Both the position numbers and the translations under genes were made by a program. Below the pieces are notes generated by a model that saw only the letters and a program-made list of their open reading frames with translations, did no database searches and was not told the origin of the DNA. A DNA stretch of 64,000 bases from Sphingomonas sp. ERG5. Its GTDB lineage: Bacteria; Pseudomonadota; Alphaproteobacteria; Sphingomonadales; Sphingomonadaceae. Every line of letters begins with the position of its first letter. Positions within the stretch are counted from its first letter, which is position 1. The stretch is from assembly GCF_000803065.1 (NCBI RefSeq), contig NZ_JSXI01000029.1, forward strand, positions 1-64,000, read 5' to 3'. Shown piece by piece: positions 53,323-62,550 of this stretch.

Positions 53323-53360
53323 AAAAAAAGCCGGCCGCCGGCTTGATGCCGGCGGCCGGT
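53323..53360 (-). terminator. Rho-independent terminator of the TonB receptor gene
   Basis: Read on the minus strand, a 13-bp GC-rich stem (GCCGGCGGCCGGC-type arms, one G-U pair at the base) closes on a five-base loop and runs straight into seven T residues (A-run at 53323-53329 on the plus strand). It lies about 90 bases after the receptor stop codon. Confidence 0.9.
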
Positions 53361-53450
53361 CAAATACCAGCCGCGGAGAGGAAACGGCTGGGAAGGATCA
53401 AGGCAGCCCCGATTCAAACGGAGGGTCGAGGCCTCGGCTTCGGCGCACGA

Positions 53451-56400
53451 TCAGAACTTCTTCGTCACGTTGAAGCCGATGATCCGCGGGTCGAGTGTGA
53501 AGACGTTTGTCGTGAGGCCGCTGTCGTCACTGTTGATGAACGCATCGGTGATCGGCGCATCGTTGAACACATTCTTGACGTAGAACTGGATCGCCAGATC
53601 CGATTCCGGTCGAGCCAGTGTCAGCGACAAATTCGTGTTGTCCCACGCTTTCAGCCGATCGATCGCGGTGTTGTAGGCACGAGCCCAGCTGCTCGACTGA
53701 CGATAATAATCGCCGCGCAACGTCACAGACCAACTATCGAGCGGGATGGTATATTGCGCGCCGACATTCAGGGTCCAATGCGGCGAGTTGGGCAGTTCGT
53801 TTCCGCCGAGATCGGCATAAAAACCCTTGCCGGCATTGGGCCCATCGGTCAGCGGGTCATACTGGACGCCGAAAATCTGTGAATAGAAACTGCCCGGCTT
53901 ATAATCGCCGATATAGGATCCGCCGCACAACGGCGTCAGATAGGCGAGCGCCGATTGATCGGAATAAAACGGACTTGAGACGATCTTGTCGACCACCGCC
54001 TTCGGCGCAACGCAGTTCGATGCCAGCTGAAGCCATGGTTTGACCAGCACCCAGTCCGGATTGCCCTGAGTCCGGTTCATGACGTCGATCGAGCGCATTC
54101 CTTTGGCGATCCGGGTGCCGAGATATCCCAGATTGGCGTTGAGGCGGAGCTCGGGCACTGGACGCCAGCTCGCTTCCAATTCGGCGCCCCAGATATTGGC
54201 ATTGTAATTCTCGTTCAGCGCAATCCGGTCGACGATCTGCGATACCTGATAATTGCTGTAATTGTAGAAGAACGCATTGGCGTTGAGCGTCAACTTGCCG
54301 CCCGCCAGCGTATTCTTCATCCCGACCTCGAACGCGTTGACGCCTTCCGGTTTGAAGGTCTCCGGCAGCGGAGCAAAGAAGAGCGCGGTGGGATCACCGT
54401 CGATGCTCGGCGGATTGGCCCCGCCACCCTTGTAACCGCGGGAATAGGATGTGTAGATCAATGTTTCGTCGGTGAAGTCGAGCTTTGGCTGCCAGTCCAG
54501 GACAAGCCGGCCCGTTACCCGGCCCCAATGCTGGACGATGTCGGGCGAGTTGCGGAAGCCGATCCCGATAACCCCGCTGCCACCGAACCCCGGCGCAAGC
54601 AGAAGCTGGGTCTTGATCGGCGTCGATGTTTTCCGGTCGTCGGTATAGCGCAGGCCGGCGGTGAGTTTCAGATCATCAGTCGCTTGCCAGTAGAGTTCGC
54701 CAAAGGCGGCGAGCGAGCGCGTCTTCGACAGATTGCGGCTGCGGAAATAATTGTGCCCCTGACCGTTGATCTTGTTCAGTGGATTGGGATCGACATAGAC
54801 GCATCCCGGCTGATTGGGGGGATTGGTGCAATCGAGCACCGCCCCGCCGTAATTTCCGCCACCGAAAAGGCCCTGCGCCAGCGCGGAGAAGAGATTGCTG
54901 AAGACGTAATAATCCTCGTCGATCTTGAAGTGCAGATAATTGGCGCCGATGCTGAAATTAACGGGTCCGGCGAACGATGATTGCAGACGAAATTCCTGCG
55001 ACCATTGTGAGCTACGCGACTTGACCATGTCGACTGCAAGAATGCTGCTGGATGGCCCGAGTTGCGGATCATTGTAGATTCCGCCCGGTGCGATACCAGG
55101 CCTTGGCAATGGGTTGCCGAAGAAGTCGGTGAGTCCTGCGGAGTTTCTGAACACCGGGCCGGAATTGAAGCGGTTATAATCCTGGGTCGAATAGTAGAAA
55201 TCCTTGGTGTACGCGCTTTGCGAAAAGAATTTCAGATCCGACTGGACATCGACTTCCAGATTGAGCTGATACACGTCATTCCGGGCGCGAAATGTCGGAT
55301 CATAGGCAGTGGCGATCTCGCGCAGATTGCGGGATTGCGTCAGCCCGGCATAGGGATCGCGCGTCGGATCGATCATCGTGATCGGGTTTGACAAATCCGG
55401 CGGAAGATAGCCGAACTGCAGCAAGGCCGTGGCGCCGTTGATGTAAGGCAGGCTGAACCCTTTGGGCACGCCGAACGCACCATCGTCATAGAGCGACCCG
55501 GGCTTGCAGCTCTGGCTGAGCACGCCGCGGGTCAGCAAATCTCCGCTGATGTCGCGCCCGCCGACCATGCTCGGTCCCGGATCGGTGTGGCAAAGCTGCT
55601 TGCCGGTGCGCGAGCGATCATCCTTCTCGTTGAAATGCTCCCAGATGAAATTGGCCTTGAAGCTGCTGCTCGGTTCCCACCCGGCGCTAACCCGGGTCGA
55701 CCACAGGTCGCGGCCGTTCACGCGCTTGTCGGTCACGCTGTTATAATCGAAGCCGTCGCGCTTGGTCAGCGCGCCCGCTGCACGGATCGCGATGGTATCC
55801 CCCAGCGGCACGTTGATCATCCCGCTCATGCGGCGCGTGTCGTAATTGCCCACTTCGGCCTTCAGCGAGCCTTCGAAGGAGCCGAATTTCGGCTTGTTCG
55901 TGATCATGTTGACCACGCCGCCGGTTGCGTTGCGACCGTACAGCGTGCCCTGCGGACCGCGCAGCACCTCGACGCGCTCGACATCGAAATATTCCTGTTC
56001 GAACAACCGATTGCGCAGCAATGGCGTGTTGTTGAAGCTGATCGCCACCGCAGGATCGGTCGACACCGACAGTGCCTTGGTCCCCACACCGCGGATCGAG
56101 AAATTATAGCTGGCGAAATTGGTTTTCGAGAAGGTGACATTGGGCACCGCGCGCAGCAGTTCTGATCCGCCTTCGATCTTGAGTTCGTCGAGCGCCTTGT
56201 TCGAAAAGGCCGAGACGGCGATCGGCACGTCCTGAATGCTTTCCTCGCGCTTCTGCGCGGTGACGATGATATCGGGGCCGTCACCGCTCGCGCTGTCGGC
56301 CGCTGCGGTGGATTGTCCGTCGTTTCCCGCTGTCGTGATCACGAAGACATTGCCGTCGCGCGTGTAGCGCAATCCGGTCCCCTGGAGCAGCGAGCGCAGC

Positions 56401-56645
56401 GCGGTCTCGGCACTCGCTGTGCCGCTATAGCCGCCGCTTCGCTTGCCGTTGGTGATCGTCGCATCGGCGAGAATCGTGACGCCGCTTTGCAGGCCGAAAT
56501 CGCGCAACGCGCTGTCCAGCGCCTGAGGGGCGATCCGATAACTTGGCGCGGCCTGTGCCTGGACCGCATCGGGCAATGTCAGCAGGCACGCCGTTGCAAT
56601 GCCGCTCAGCAGAAATTGATTGATACGCCTGGCACGAAGATTCAT
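53451..56645 (-). CDS. TonB-dependent receptor with STN domain (second)
   Basis: The 1064-residue outer-membrane protein has a signal peptide (LLSGIATACLLTLPDAVQAQ), an STN domain (YRIAPQALDSALRDFGLQSG to about residue 105), and a TonB-box-like segment DIIVTAQKREESIQDVPIAV. A plug contains ERVEVLRGPQGTLYGRNATG, and the large barrel ends RIIGFNVTKKF. The Q-K-R-E-E-S-x-Q-D-V-P-I-A-V wording is typical of sphingomonad receptors for aromatic or terpenoid compounds as well as iron chelates, so the ligand is open. GGAGGGG precedes the ATG. The STN domain means it can signal to a FecR; the nearest is on the opposite strand at 50422-51423. A strong terminator follows. Confidence 0.94.
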   Translation of the reverse strand: MNLRARRINQFLLSGIATACLLTLPDAVQAQAAPSYRIAPQALDSALRDFGLQSGVTILADATITNGKRSGGYSGTASAETALRSLLQGTGLRYTRDGNVFVITTAGNDGQSTAAADSASGDGPDIIVTAQKREESIQDVPIAVSAFSNKALDELKIEGGSELLRAVPNVTFSKTNFASYNFSIRGVGTKALSVSTDPAVAISFNNTPLLRNRLFEQEYFDVERVEVLRGPQGTLYGRNATGGVVNMITNKPKFGSFEGSLKAEVGNYDTRRMSGMINVPLGDTIAIRAAGALTKRDGFDYNSVTDKRVNGRDLWSTRVSAGWEPSSSFKANFIWEHFNEKDDRSRTGKQLCHTDPGPSMVGGRDISGDLLTRGVLSQSCKPGSLYDDGAFGVPKGFSLPYINGATALLQFGYLPPDLSNPITMIDPTRDPYAGLTQSRNLREIATAYDPTFRARNDVYQLNLEVDVQSDLKFFSQSAYTKDFYYSTQDYNRFNSGPVFRNSAGLTDFFGNPLPRPGIAPGGIYNDPQLGPSSSILAVDMVKSRSSQWSQEFRLQSSFAGPVNFSIGANYLHFKIDEDYYVFSNLFSALAQGLFGGGNYGGAVLDCTNPPNQPGCVYVDPNPLNKINGQGHNYFRSRNLSKTRSLAAFGELYWQATDDLKLTAGLRYTDDRKTSTPIKTQLLLAPGFGGSGVIGIGFRNSPDIVQHWGRVTGRLVLDWQPKLDFTDETLIYTSYSRGYKGGGANPPSIDGDPTALFFAPLPETFKPEGVNAFEVGMKNTLAGGKLTLNANAFFYNYSNYQVSQIVDRIALNENYNANIWGAELEASWRPVPELRLNANLGYLGTRIAKGMRSIDVMNRTQGNPDWVLVKPWLQLASNCVAPKAVVDKIVSSPFYSDQSALAYLTPLCGGSYIGDYKPGSFYSQIFGVQYDPLTDGPNAGKGFYADLGGNELPNSPHWTLNVGAQYTIPLDSWSVTLRGDYYRQSSSWARAYNTAIDRLKAWDNTNLSLTLARPESDLAIQFYVKNVFNDAPITDAFINSDDSGLTTNVFTLDPRIIGFNVTKKF

Positions 56646-56986
56646 CGACTATTCCCCTCCCCATAAGCGGGGACGGGTTCATCTCGACCCTCCCCCTTTT
56701 TTGGCGCCGATTACCGGCTCTCCATTTGGGATGACGCAGAATATTCGGTGAGGGGGGGATTGCGGTAAAGAAACTATTGTCCGTTCTGTTCGTCGGGGCG
56801 GATCGCGGCTGGGCTGGCCTAGTGTGGCAAAACCCTGTGTCCCGGCGACAATCAACTTGCGTCCAAAGGCCGTGGATGCGCCTATGGCGCGGGAACCGGC
56901 CTGGATTCGAAGGGTATGCGCTTGGAGCTGAATCATGATCACGCCGCGATCGTCCCCGCGCGATCCAGATGGCACCGCGCTGACTG
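56646..56986. other. 341-bp divergent intergenic region
   Basis: No gene is supported. It lies between the divergent starts of the receptor (minus) and the SMR transporter (plus) and should contain their promoters. A short CCCC-GGGG hairpin lies just before the receptor's ribosome binding site near 56660. Confidence 0.5.
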
Positions 56987-57313
56987 ATGCCCAATTCGGT
57001 CTGGCTGCTGTTCGCGATCGTCATGGAAGTCATTGCGACGTCATGCCTGAAGGCATCCAGCGGGTTCACCAGACCATGGCCGTCCCTGGTGGTGGTGATC
57101 GGCTATGGCTCGGCATTCTATTTCCTGTCGCTGGCGCTGCGCACCATGCCGGTCGGCGTTGCCTATGCGATCTGGTCGGGCGCAGGCATCGTCCTGGTCA
57201 CCGCGATCGCGTGGATCATCTATGGTCAAAAACTCGACGCGATCGCGCTTGCGGCGATGGGCCTGATCATCGCCGGCGCCGTCATTCTGAACATGCGCGC
57301 CGGTCATGGGTGA
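56987..57313 (+). CDS. Small multidrug resistance (SMR) family transporter
   Basis: The 108-residue protein has four membrane helices and the SMR signature: Glu14 in [20 protein letters not shown], the site that exchanges protons for cationic substrates. [20 protein letters not shown] with the G-V-A-Y-A-I-W motif is in helix 3, followed by [20 protein letters not shown]. The wording is EmrE/QacE-like, not SugE/Gdx-like. It functions as a dimer in the inner membrane. It is transcribed alone; the thiolase starts 136 bases downstream. Confidence 0.93.
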   Translation: MPNSVWLLFAIVMEVIATSCLKASSGFTRPWPSLVVVIGYGSAFYFLSLALRTMPVGVAYAIWSGAGIVLVTAIAWIIYGQKLDAIALAAMGLIIAGAVILNMRAGHG

Positions 57314-57449
57314 GGCGTCGTTCCTCAATCGCCACCCCCCAATCATTACCCATCATGCGGCCTTGTGCCCGGGGCTGCCGTGTCTCACATTCTCCACTGG
57401 GTGAGTTCGGCGCTGCCAGGCCCGGACTCATCGTTCCACGCGGGAGATC

Positions 57450-58706
57450 ATGATGACCGAAGCCTATATCATCGACGCCGTCCGCACCCCGCGCGGCATC
57501 GGCAAGGCCGGCAAGGGCGCGCTGTCGCACATGCATCCGCAGCATCTCGCGGCAACGGTGCTGAAGGCGATCGCCGAGCGGAATCATCTCAATACCGCGG
57601 ACGTCGACGACATCATCTGGTCGACCTCGACCCAGAAGGGCAAGCAGGGCGGCGATCTCGGGCGCATGGCGGCGCTCGATGCGGGCTATGACATCAAGGC
57701 CAGCGGCACCACGCTCGATCGCTTCTGTGGCGGCGGCATCACCACGGTCAGCCTGGCTGCCGCGCAGATCATGTCCGGCATGGAGGATCTGGTCATCGCC
57801 GGCGGCACCGAGATGATGTCGCTGACCGGCACCATGGCCGCCGCCGAGCAGGCGGCGGGCTTTCCTCCGCCGCTGATGGGGTCGCACAACGACCGCCTGA
57901 CGCTCACGCATCCGCAATCGCATCAGGGCGTATGTGGCGATGCGATCGCGACGATGGAGGGGATTTCGCGCGAAGCGCTGGACGCGCTCGGGTTGGAAAG
58001 TCAGCGCCGCGCAGCGGTCGCCATCGCCGAGGGCCGTTTCGCCAGGAGCGTGGTGCCGGTGCTCGACGACGACGGCGCCGTCATCCTCGATCAGGAGGAA
58101 TTCCCTCGCCCGCAGACCACCGCCGAAGGGCTTGCCGCGCTGAAGCCAAGCTTTGCGGCGATCGCCGATTATCCGATCGACGCGCAGGGCACGACTTTTC
58201 GCGGGCTGATCAACCAGAAATATCCCGACCTGGAGATCGAGCATTTCCATCACGCCGGCAATTCGTCGGGCGTGGTCGATGGCGCGGCGGCGTTGCTGCT
58301 CGCCAGCCCGGCTTATGCCGAAAAACATGGCTTGAAACCGCGCGCGCGCATCGTCGCGACGGCGAATATGGGTGATGACCCGACTCTGATGCTCAACGCG
58401 CCCGTGCCCGCGGCGCGGAAAGTGCTGGCCAAGGCGGGGCTGACCGTCGACGATATCGACCTGTGGGAAATCAACGAGGCGTTCGCCGTCGTTGCGGAGA
58501 AGTTCATTCGCGACCTTGGACTCGACCGCGACAAGGTCAACGTCAATGGCGGCTCGATCGCGCTTGGCCATCCGATCGGCGCGACCGGCGCGATCCTGAT
58601 CGGCACGATCCTCGACGAGCTCGAGCGCCGCGATCTGAAACGCGGCCTGGTGACGATGTGCGCGGCGGGCGGCATGGCCCCGGCGATCATCATCGAGCGT
58701 GTGTAG
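57450..58706 (+). CDS. Acetyl-CoA C-acyltransferase (thiolase)
   Basis: The 418-residue enzyme has the thiolase triad: nucleophile Cys93 in SGTTLDRFCGGGITTVSLAA, the His in NVNGGSIALGHPIGATGAIL, and the second Cys in VTMCAAGGMAPAII. DLWEINEAFAVVAEKF is the family N-E-A-F motif. It is a degradative or biosynthetic thiolase in fatty-acid or polyhydroxyalkanoate metabolism; the length suits the FadA/acetyl-CoA acetyltransferase type. Two ATG codons (57450 and 57453) are available. It stands alone without a hydratase/dehydrogenase partner. Confidence 0.92.
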   Translation: MMTEAYIIDAVRTPRGIGKAGKGALSHMHPQHLAATVLKAIAERNHLNTADVDDIIWSTSTQKGKQGGDLGRMAALDAGYDIKASGTTLDRFCGGGITTVSLAAAQIMSGMEDLVIAGGTEMMSLTGTMAAAEQAAGFPPPLMGSHNDRLTLTHPQSHQGVCGDAIATMEGISREALDALGLESQRRAAVAIAEGRFARSVVPVLDDDGAVILDQEEFPRPQTTAEGLAALKPSFAAIADYPIDAQGTTFRGLINQKYPDLEIEHFHHAGNSSGVVDGAAALLLASPAYAEKHGLKPRARIVATANMGDDPTLMLNAPVPAARKVLAKAGLTVDDIDLWEINEAFAVVAEKFIRDLGLDRDKVNVNGGSIALGHPIGATGAILIGTILDELERRDLKRGLVTMCAAGGMAPAIIIERV

Positions 58707-58842
58707 ACGCCATGGAAAGCGTCGGGCGGGGGAGAAGTGCAGGAGGTTGAAATCCTAGCGCATTGAATTGCACTCAAATTGTCTTTGATCCGCCGCGTCG
58801 CTTGTCTACGGTCGATTCGACGGGGACTGGCGGCAAATTGGC

Positions 58843-60993
58843 ATGACTCAAGCGGAACAACGGACAGGAGCCGACCCACGGGGCGTGGGCGACGGGTTGG
58901 TGGCCTATGCCACGATCCTGGCCATGCACCGTGTCGCGGTCGATCCCGATCAGCTTCGTCACGCGCTGGGCCATCACGATCCGGTGACGGCGGAAGAAAT
59001 ATTGCGCCTCGCCAAGCGGCAGGACGGAGTCCGTGCCCGGGCAATCGACAGCAAGTTCGACAAGTTGCACCGCCTGCCCTTGCCGGTCATGGCCGAAGGC
59101 GATGGCGGCTGGTTCATCGTCGGCCGCGTGACGGGCGAGGACGTGCTCATCCAGTGCCCCGGATCGCGCGCCGAGCGGGTCGATCGCGCCCAGCTGGAGC
59201 AGATGTGGACGGGCAAAGTGATCCTGCTGACCACGCGCGAAGGTATTGCGGGTGTGGTGGGCCGGTTCGACTTCACCTGGTTCATCCCGCAGATCGTGCG
59301 CTACCGCAAGCTGATCGGCGAAGTGCTGCTGATCACATTGTGCCTCAATCTGCTTGGCCTTGCCGCGCCGCTGTTCTTCCAGAATGTGATCGACAAGGTC
59401 CTGGTCCACAACACGCTCGCCACGCTGCAAGTGCTGTCGATCGGCTTCGTCGCGGTCTCCGTCTGGGAAGTCGTGTTCGGCTGGTTGCGAACCCGGCTGT
59501 ATTCGGAAACCAGCCAGAAGCTCGACGTCGAACTCGGCAGCAAATTATTCCATCATTTGCTCAGCCTGCCGCTCACCTATTTCGAGGGGCGGCGCGTCGG
59601 CGACACGGTGACGCGCGTTCGCCAGCTCGAATCGATCCGCGAATTCCTGACCAACGCCTCGCTCTCCGTGCTGGTCGACCCGGCCTTCACCATCGTCTTC
59701 CTGGTTGCGATGTGGATCTATTCGACCACCCTGTTCTGGATCGTCGTGGTGACCATCCCGGCCTATATCGCGGTGTCCCTGATCGTGACGGGTCCGTTGC
59801 GGCGCCGGCTCGACGAGAAGTTCGAGCGCGGCTCGGCGAACAATGCATTGCTGGTCGAAAGCGTTTCGGGGATGCAGACGGTGAAGGCCGCCGCGGTCGA
59901 GCCGCAATGGCAAAGCCGCTGGGAACGCCAGCTCGCGGGTTACAGCGCGGCCAACCAGCGTGTGATCAACCTCGGCAATACCGGCAGCCAGGCGGTCCAG
60001 CTCATCTCCAAGCTCAGCCTGGCGGCGATCCTGTTCTTCGGCGCGCGCGAAGTGATCGCGGGCGCGATGACGGTCGGCGGGCTGGTCGCATTCAACATGT
60101 TCGCGCAACGCGTGTCGGGTCCGGTGATCCGCATGGCACAGCTGTGGCAGGATTTTCAGCAAGTGCGCCTGTCGATCGAGCGGCTCGGCGACGTGCTCAA
60201 TGCGCCGGCAGAGCCTGGCGCCGGGTCGAAGGTCGCGCTGCCCAGGCTCAAGGGCGAGATAAAGTTCGAAGGCGTCCGGTTCCGTTATGGCCTGGAAGGT
60301 CCCTGGACACTCGAGGACATCGATTTCGAACTCGGGGCCGGAACGACGCTGGGCATCGCGGGATCCTCGGGATCGGGAAAATCGACCCTGACCAAATTGC
60401 TGCAGCGGCTCTACACGCCGGCCGGCGGGCGGATCATGATCGATGGCGTCGACATCGCCCAGATCGACCCGGCCTGGCTGCGGCGGCAGATCGGCGTGGT
60501 GCTGCAGGAGAATCTGCTGTTCAACCGCTCGATCCGCGAGAATATCGCGCTCGCCAATCCGGCGATGCCGCTTGGCAATGTGATGGCGGCGGCGCAGCTG
60601 GCGGGCGCGCACGACTTCATCCTGACCTTGCCGCAAGGCTATGACACGATCATCGAGGAACGCGGCGTCAATCTGTCGGGTGGGCAGCGGCAGCGGATCG
60701 CGATTGCCCGTGCGCTCGTCACGCAACCGCGCATCCTGATTCTCGACGAAGCAACCTCGGCGCTCGATGCCGAGAGCGAGGAAATCATCCAGAAAAATCT
60801 GAAGGCGATGGCGCAGGGTCGCACCGTGCTGATCATCGCGCACCGCCTGTCGGCGATCCGTCAGTGCGATCGGATCATGACGCTGGAGCGCGGGCGTATC
60901 GTCGAGGTCGGTTCGCATGACGAGCTGATCAAGCTTGATGGACGCTATGCCGGCCTGCACCGGCGCCAGATGGGCCTGGGGGATTCGGCGTGA
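58843..60993 (+). CDS. Type I secretion ABC transporter, HlyB-like with C39-like domain
   Basis: The 716-residue protein has three parts. An N-terminal C39-like domain (about 15-135) lacks the catalytic Cys (AYATILAMHRVAVDPDQLRH), so it should bind but not cut substrate. A six-helix membrane region follows, with FDFTWFIPQIVRYRKLIGEV and LGLAAPLFFQNVIDKVLVHN, near-exact HlyB wording. The nucleotide-binding domain has Walker A GSSGSGKST near 507, signature NLSGGQRQRIAIARAL near 610, and Walker B ILILDEATSALD. It exports RTX-type or similar C-terminal-signal proteins in one step with the HlyD-like adaptor encoded next, whose start overlaps by four bases. Confidence 0.95.
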   Translation: MTQAEQRTGADPRGVGDGLVAYATILAMHRVAVDPDQLRHALGHHDPVTAEEILRLAKRQDGVRARAIDSKFDKLHRLPLPVMAEGDGGWFIVGRVTGEDVLIQCPGSRAERVDRAQLEQMWTGKVILLTTREGIAGVVGRFDFTWFIPQIVRYRKLIGEVLLITLCLNLLGLAAPLFFQNVIDKVLVHNTLATLQVLSIGFVAVSVWEVVFGWLRTRLYSETSQKLDVELGSKLFHHLLSLPLTYFEGRRVGDTVTRVRQLESIREFLTNASLSVLVDPAFTIVFLVAMWIYSTTLFWIVVVTIPAYIAVSLIVTGPLRRRLDEKFERGSANNALLVESVSGMQTVKAAAVEPQWQSRWERQLAGYSAANQRVINLGNTGSQAVQLISKLSLAAILFFGAREVIAGAMTVGGLVAFNMFAQRVSGPVIRMAQLWQDFQQVRLSIERLGDVLNAPAEPGAGSKVALPRLKGEIKFEGVRFRYGLEGPWTLEDIDFELGAGTTLGIAGSSGSGKSTLTKLLQRLYTPAGGRIMIDGVDIAQIDPAWLRRQIGVVLQENLLFNRSIRENIALANPAMPLGNVMAAAQLAGAHDFILTLPQGYDTIIEERGVNLSGGQRQRIAIARALVTQPRILILDEATSALDAESEEIIQKNLKAMAQGRTVLIIAHRLSAIRQCDRIMTLERGRIVEVGSHDELIKLDGRYAGLHRRQMGLGDSA

Positions 60994-62384
60994 GCGCAAT
61001 CAGACGCCACTGGGCGATCGTCCGCGCCGCGCTTGCGCATGAAAAGGAGCGTAAGAGCACGTTGTTCCGGTCCGACGAGACCGACTTCCTGCCGGCCGCG
61101 CTCGAAATCGTCGAAACGCCGGTGTCGCCGACGGCGCGGGCAACCACCTGGATCCTGGTCGGCGCGCTGGTGTTCACCATTTGCTGGCTGACTTTCGGCA
61201 AGGTCGATGTCGTCGCGGCGGCGCCGGGCCGGTTGATCCCGGTCGACAGCGTCAAGCTGATCCAGCCGGCCGCGCCCGGTGTGGTCCATGCGATCCTGGT
61301 GCATGATGGACAACGCGTTCGGGCCGGGCAGGCGCTGGTCGAACTCGACCCGACCGTTTCGAATGCCGAGGCAGTACAGGCGCGCAAGGCACTGGAGACG
61401 GCGGAACTCGATGCGGCGCGTGGACATGCGATTCTGTCGGGCCTCGATGGTCATGGTCTTGTCTTCAATCCGCCGCCAGGCACGCCGCCAGCGGTCGCCG
61501 CGACGCAGGTCGCACTGGCCCGCGCGCAACTTGCCGATATTCAGGCAACCGCGGAAACGCACCGGGCGGAGCGCCACGCATCGGTGTCGTCGCGCAGTGA
61601 GGCGCTGATCCAGGCAGCGAAACTGACCGAGACGCTCCCGCTGCTTGACGAACAGATCGCGGCGAACGAGCAATTGCTCGCCAAGGGCTATGTCTCGAAG
61701 CTGAAGGTGATCGAGATGCGGCGCCAGCGGCTGGCGGCGGCGCGCGACCGCGATGCGGCGATCCAGACGGCGAACAAGGCTGCGGCGCAAATGGCGGGCG
61801 CGGGCAGTAATATCGTCCAGTCGGGGGCGGAAGCGCGCGCGCGCGTGCTCGCCGACCTCGCCAAGGCCGAGTCCGATGCGAAGCTGCGCCGCGAGGAACT
61901 GGCCAAGGCAACGCAGAAATCCAGCCTGCAGACGCTGACCAGCCCGGTGAACGGGACGGTCACGCAGCTTGCCATCCACACGCTGGGCGGTGTGGTCGAA
62001 GCGGCCAAGCCGATCATGGTGATCGTACCCGATGGCGGCAAGCTGGTCGCCGATGTGAAGATCCTCAATCGCGATGTCGGATTTGTCCGGGTCGGTCAGG
62101 CGGTTGCGGTCAAGCTCGATGCCTTTCCCTTTACCCGGCACGGCACCTTGCCCGGGACGATTCAGAGCCTGGGTTCCGATGCCATCGAGGACGAAAAGCT
62201 CGGGCTGGTCTATCCGGCCCGGATCATCCTCGATCGGACCAGCGGTCTCAAACCCAATAGTCAGGTCAAGGCCAGCGTTGGGATGCAAGTGACCGCCGAC
62301 ATCCGCACGGGCCAGCGCAGCATCCTTTCCTACCTGCTGAGCCCGATCGATGAAGCGACGCTGGAGGCGGGACGGGAGCGGTGA
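60990..62384 (+). CDS. Type I secretion membrane-fusion (HlyD-like) adaptor
   Basis: The 464-residue adaptor has a single N-terminal membrane helix (TTWILVGALVFTICWLTFGK at about 50-69), a lipoyl-like strand VVAAAPGRLIPVDSVKLIQP, a long coiled coil (about 120-310), and a C-terminal beta-barrel with LTSPVNGTVTQLAIHTLGGV and NSQVKASVGMQVTADIRTGQ-type ends. This is the HlyD family. It bridges the ABC transporter to a TolC-type outer-membrane channel, which is not in this window. Translation starts at GTG 60990 overlapping the transporter stop. Confidence 0.94.
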   Translation: MSAIRRHWAIVRAALAHEKERKSTLFRSDETDFLPAALEIVETPVSPTARATTWILVGALVFTICWLTFGKVDVVAAAPGRLIPVDSVKLIQPAAPGVVHAILVHDGQRVRAGQALVELDPTVSNAEAVQARKALETAELDAARGHAILSGLDGHGLVFNPPPGTPPAVAATQVALARAQLADIQATAETHRAERHASVSSRSEALIQAAKLTETLPLLDEQIAANEQLLAKGYVSKLKVIEMRRQRLAAARDRDAAIQTANKAAAQMAGAGSNIVQSGAEARARVLADLAKAESDAKLRREELAKATQKSSLQTLTSPVNGTVTQLAIHTLGGVVEAAKPIMVIVPDGGKLVADVKILNRDVGFVRVGQAVAVKLDAFPFTRHGTLPGTIQSLGSDAIEDEKLGLVYPARIILDRTSGLKPNSQVKASVGMQVTADIRTGQRSILSYLLSPIDEATLEAGRER

Positions 62385-62550
62385 GGCGGGGCGGCAATCC
62401 CTCACCGATATATGATCGAAGCGCTGTCCACGGTATTGCGGTCTCTTCAGCAGGTCCGGGCCACGCAAATCGACCCTGTTCCAGCGGTGGTGAGCGCGGT
62501 TAGCCCGACCGATAAAATATACGGAAGCGCCGGATGGCGCGATGCTGGAA

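Larger units (their letters stand above)
52938..53450. other. 513-bp non-coding stretch with promoter region and terminator
   Basis: This stretch separates copy B from the receptor gene. No gene is supported. The left two-thirds (52990-53220) is the most AT-rich DNA nearby, contains a 7-bp stem-loop (53046-53062) and a TGATCATCATGATGTGATC near-palindrome at about 53081, and should hold the promoter of the small-protein genes. The right end holds the receptor's terminator (53323-53360). Confidence 0.6.
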
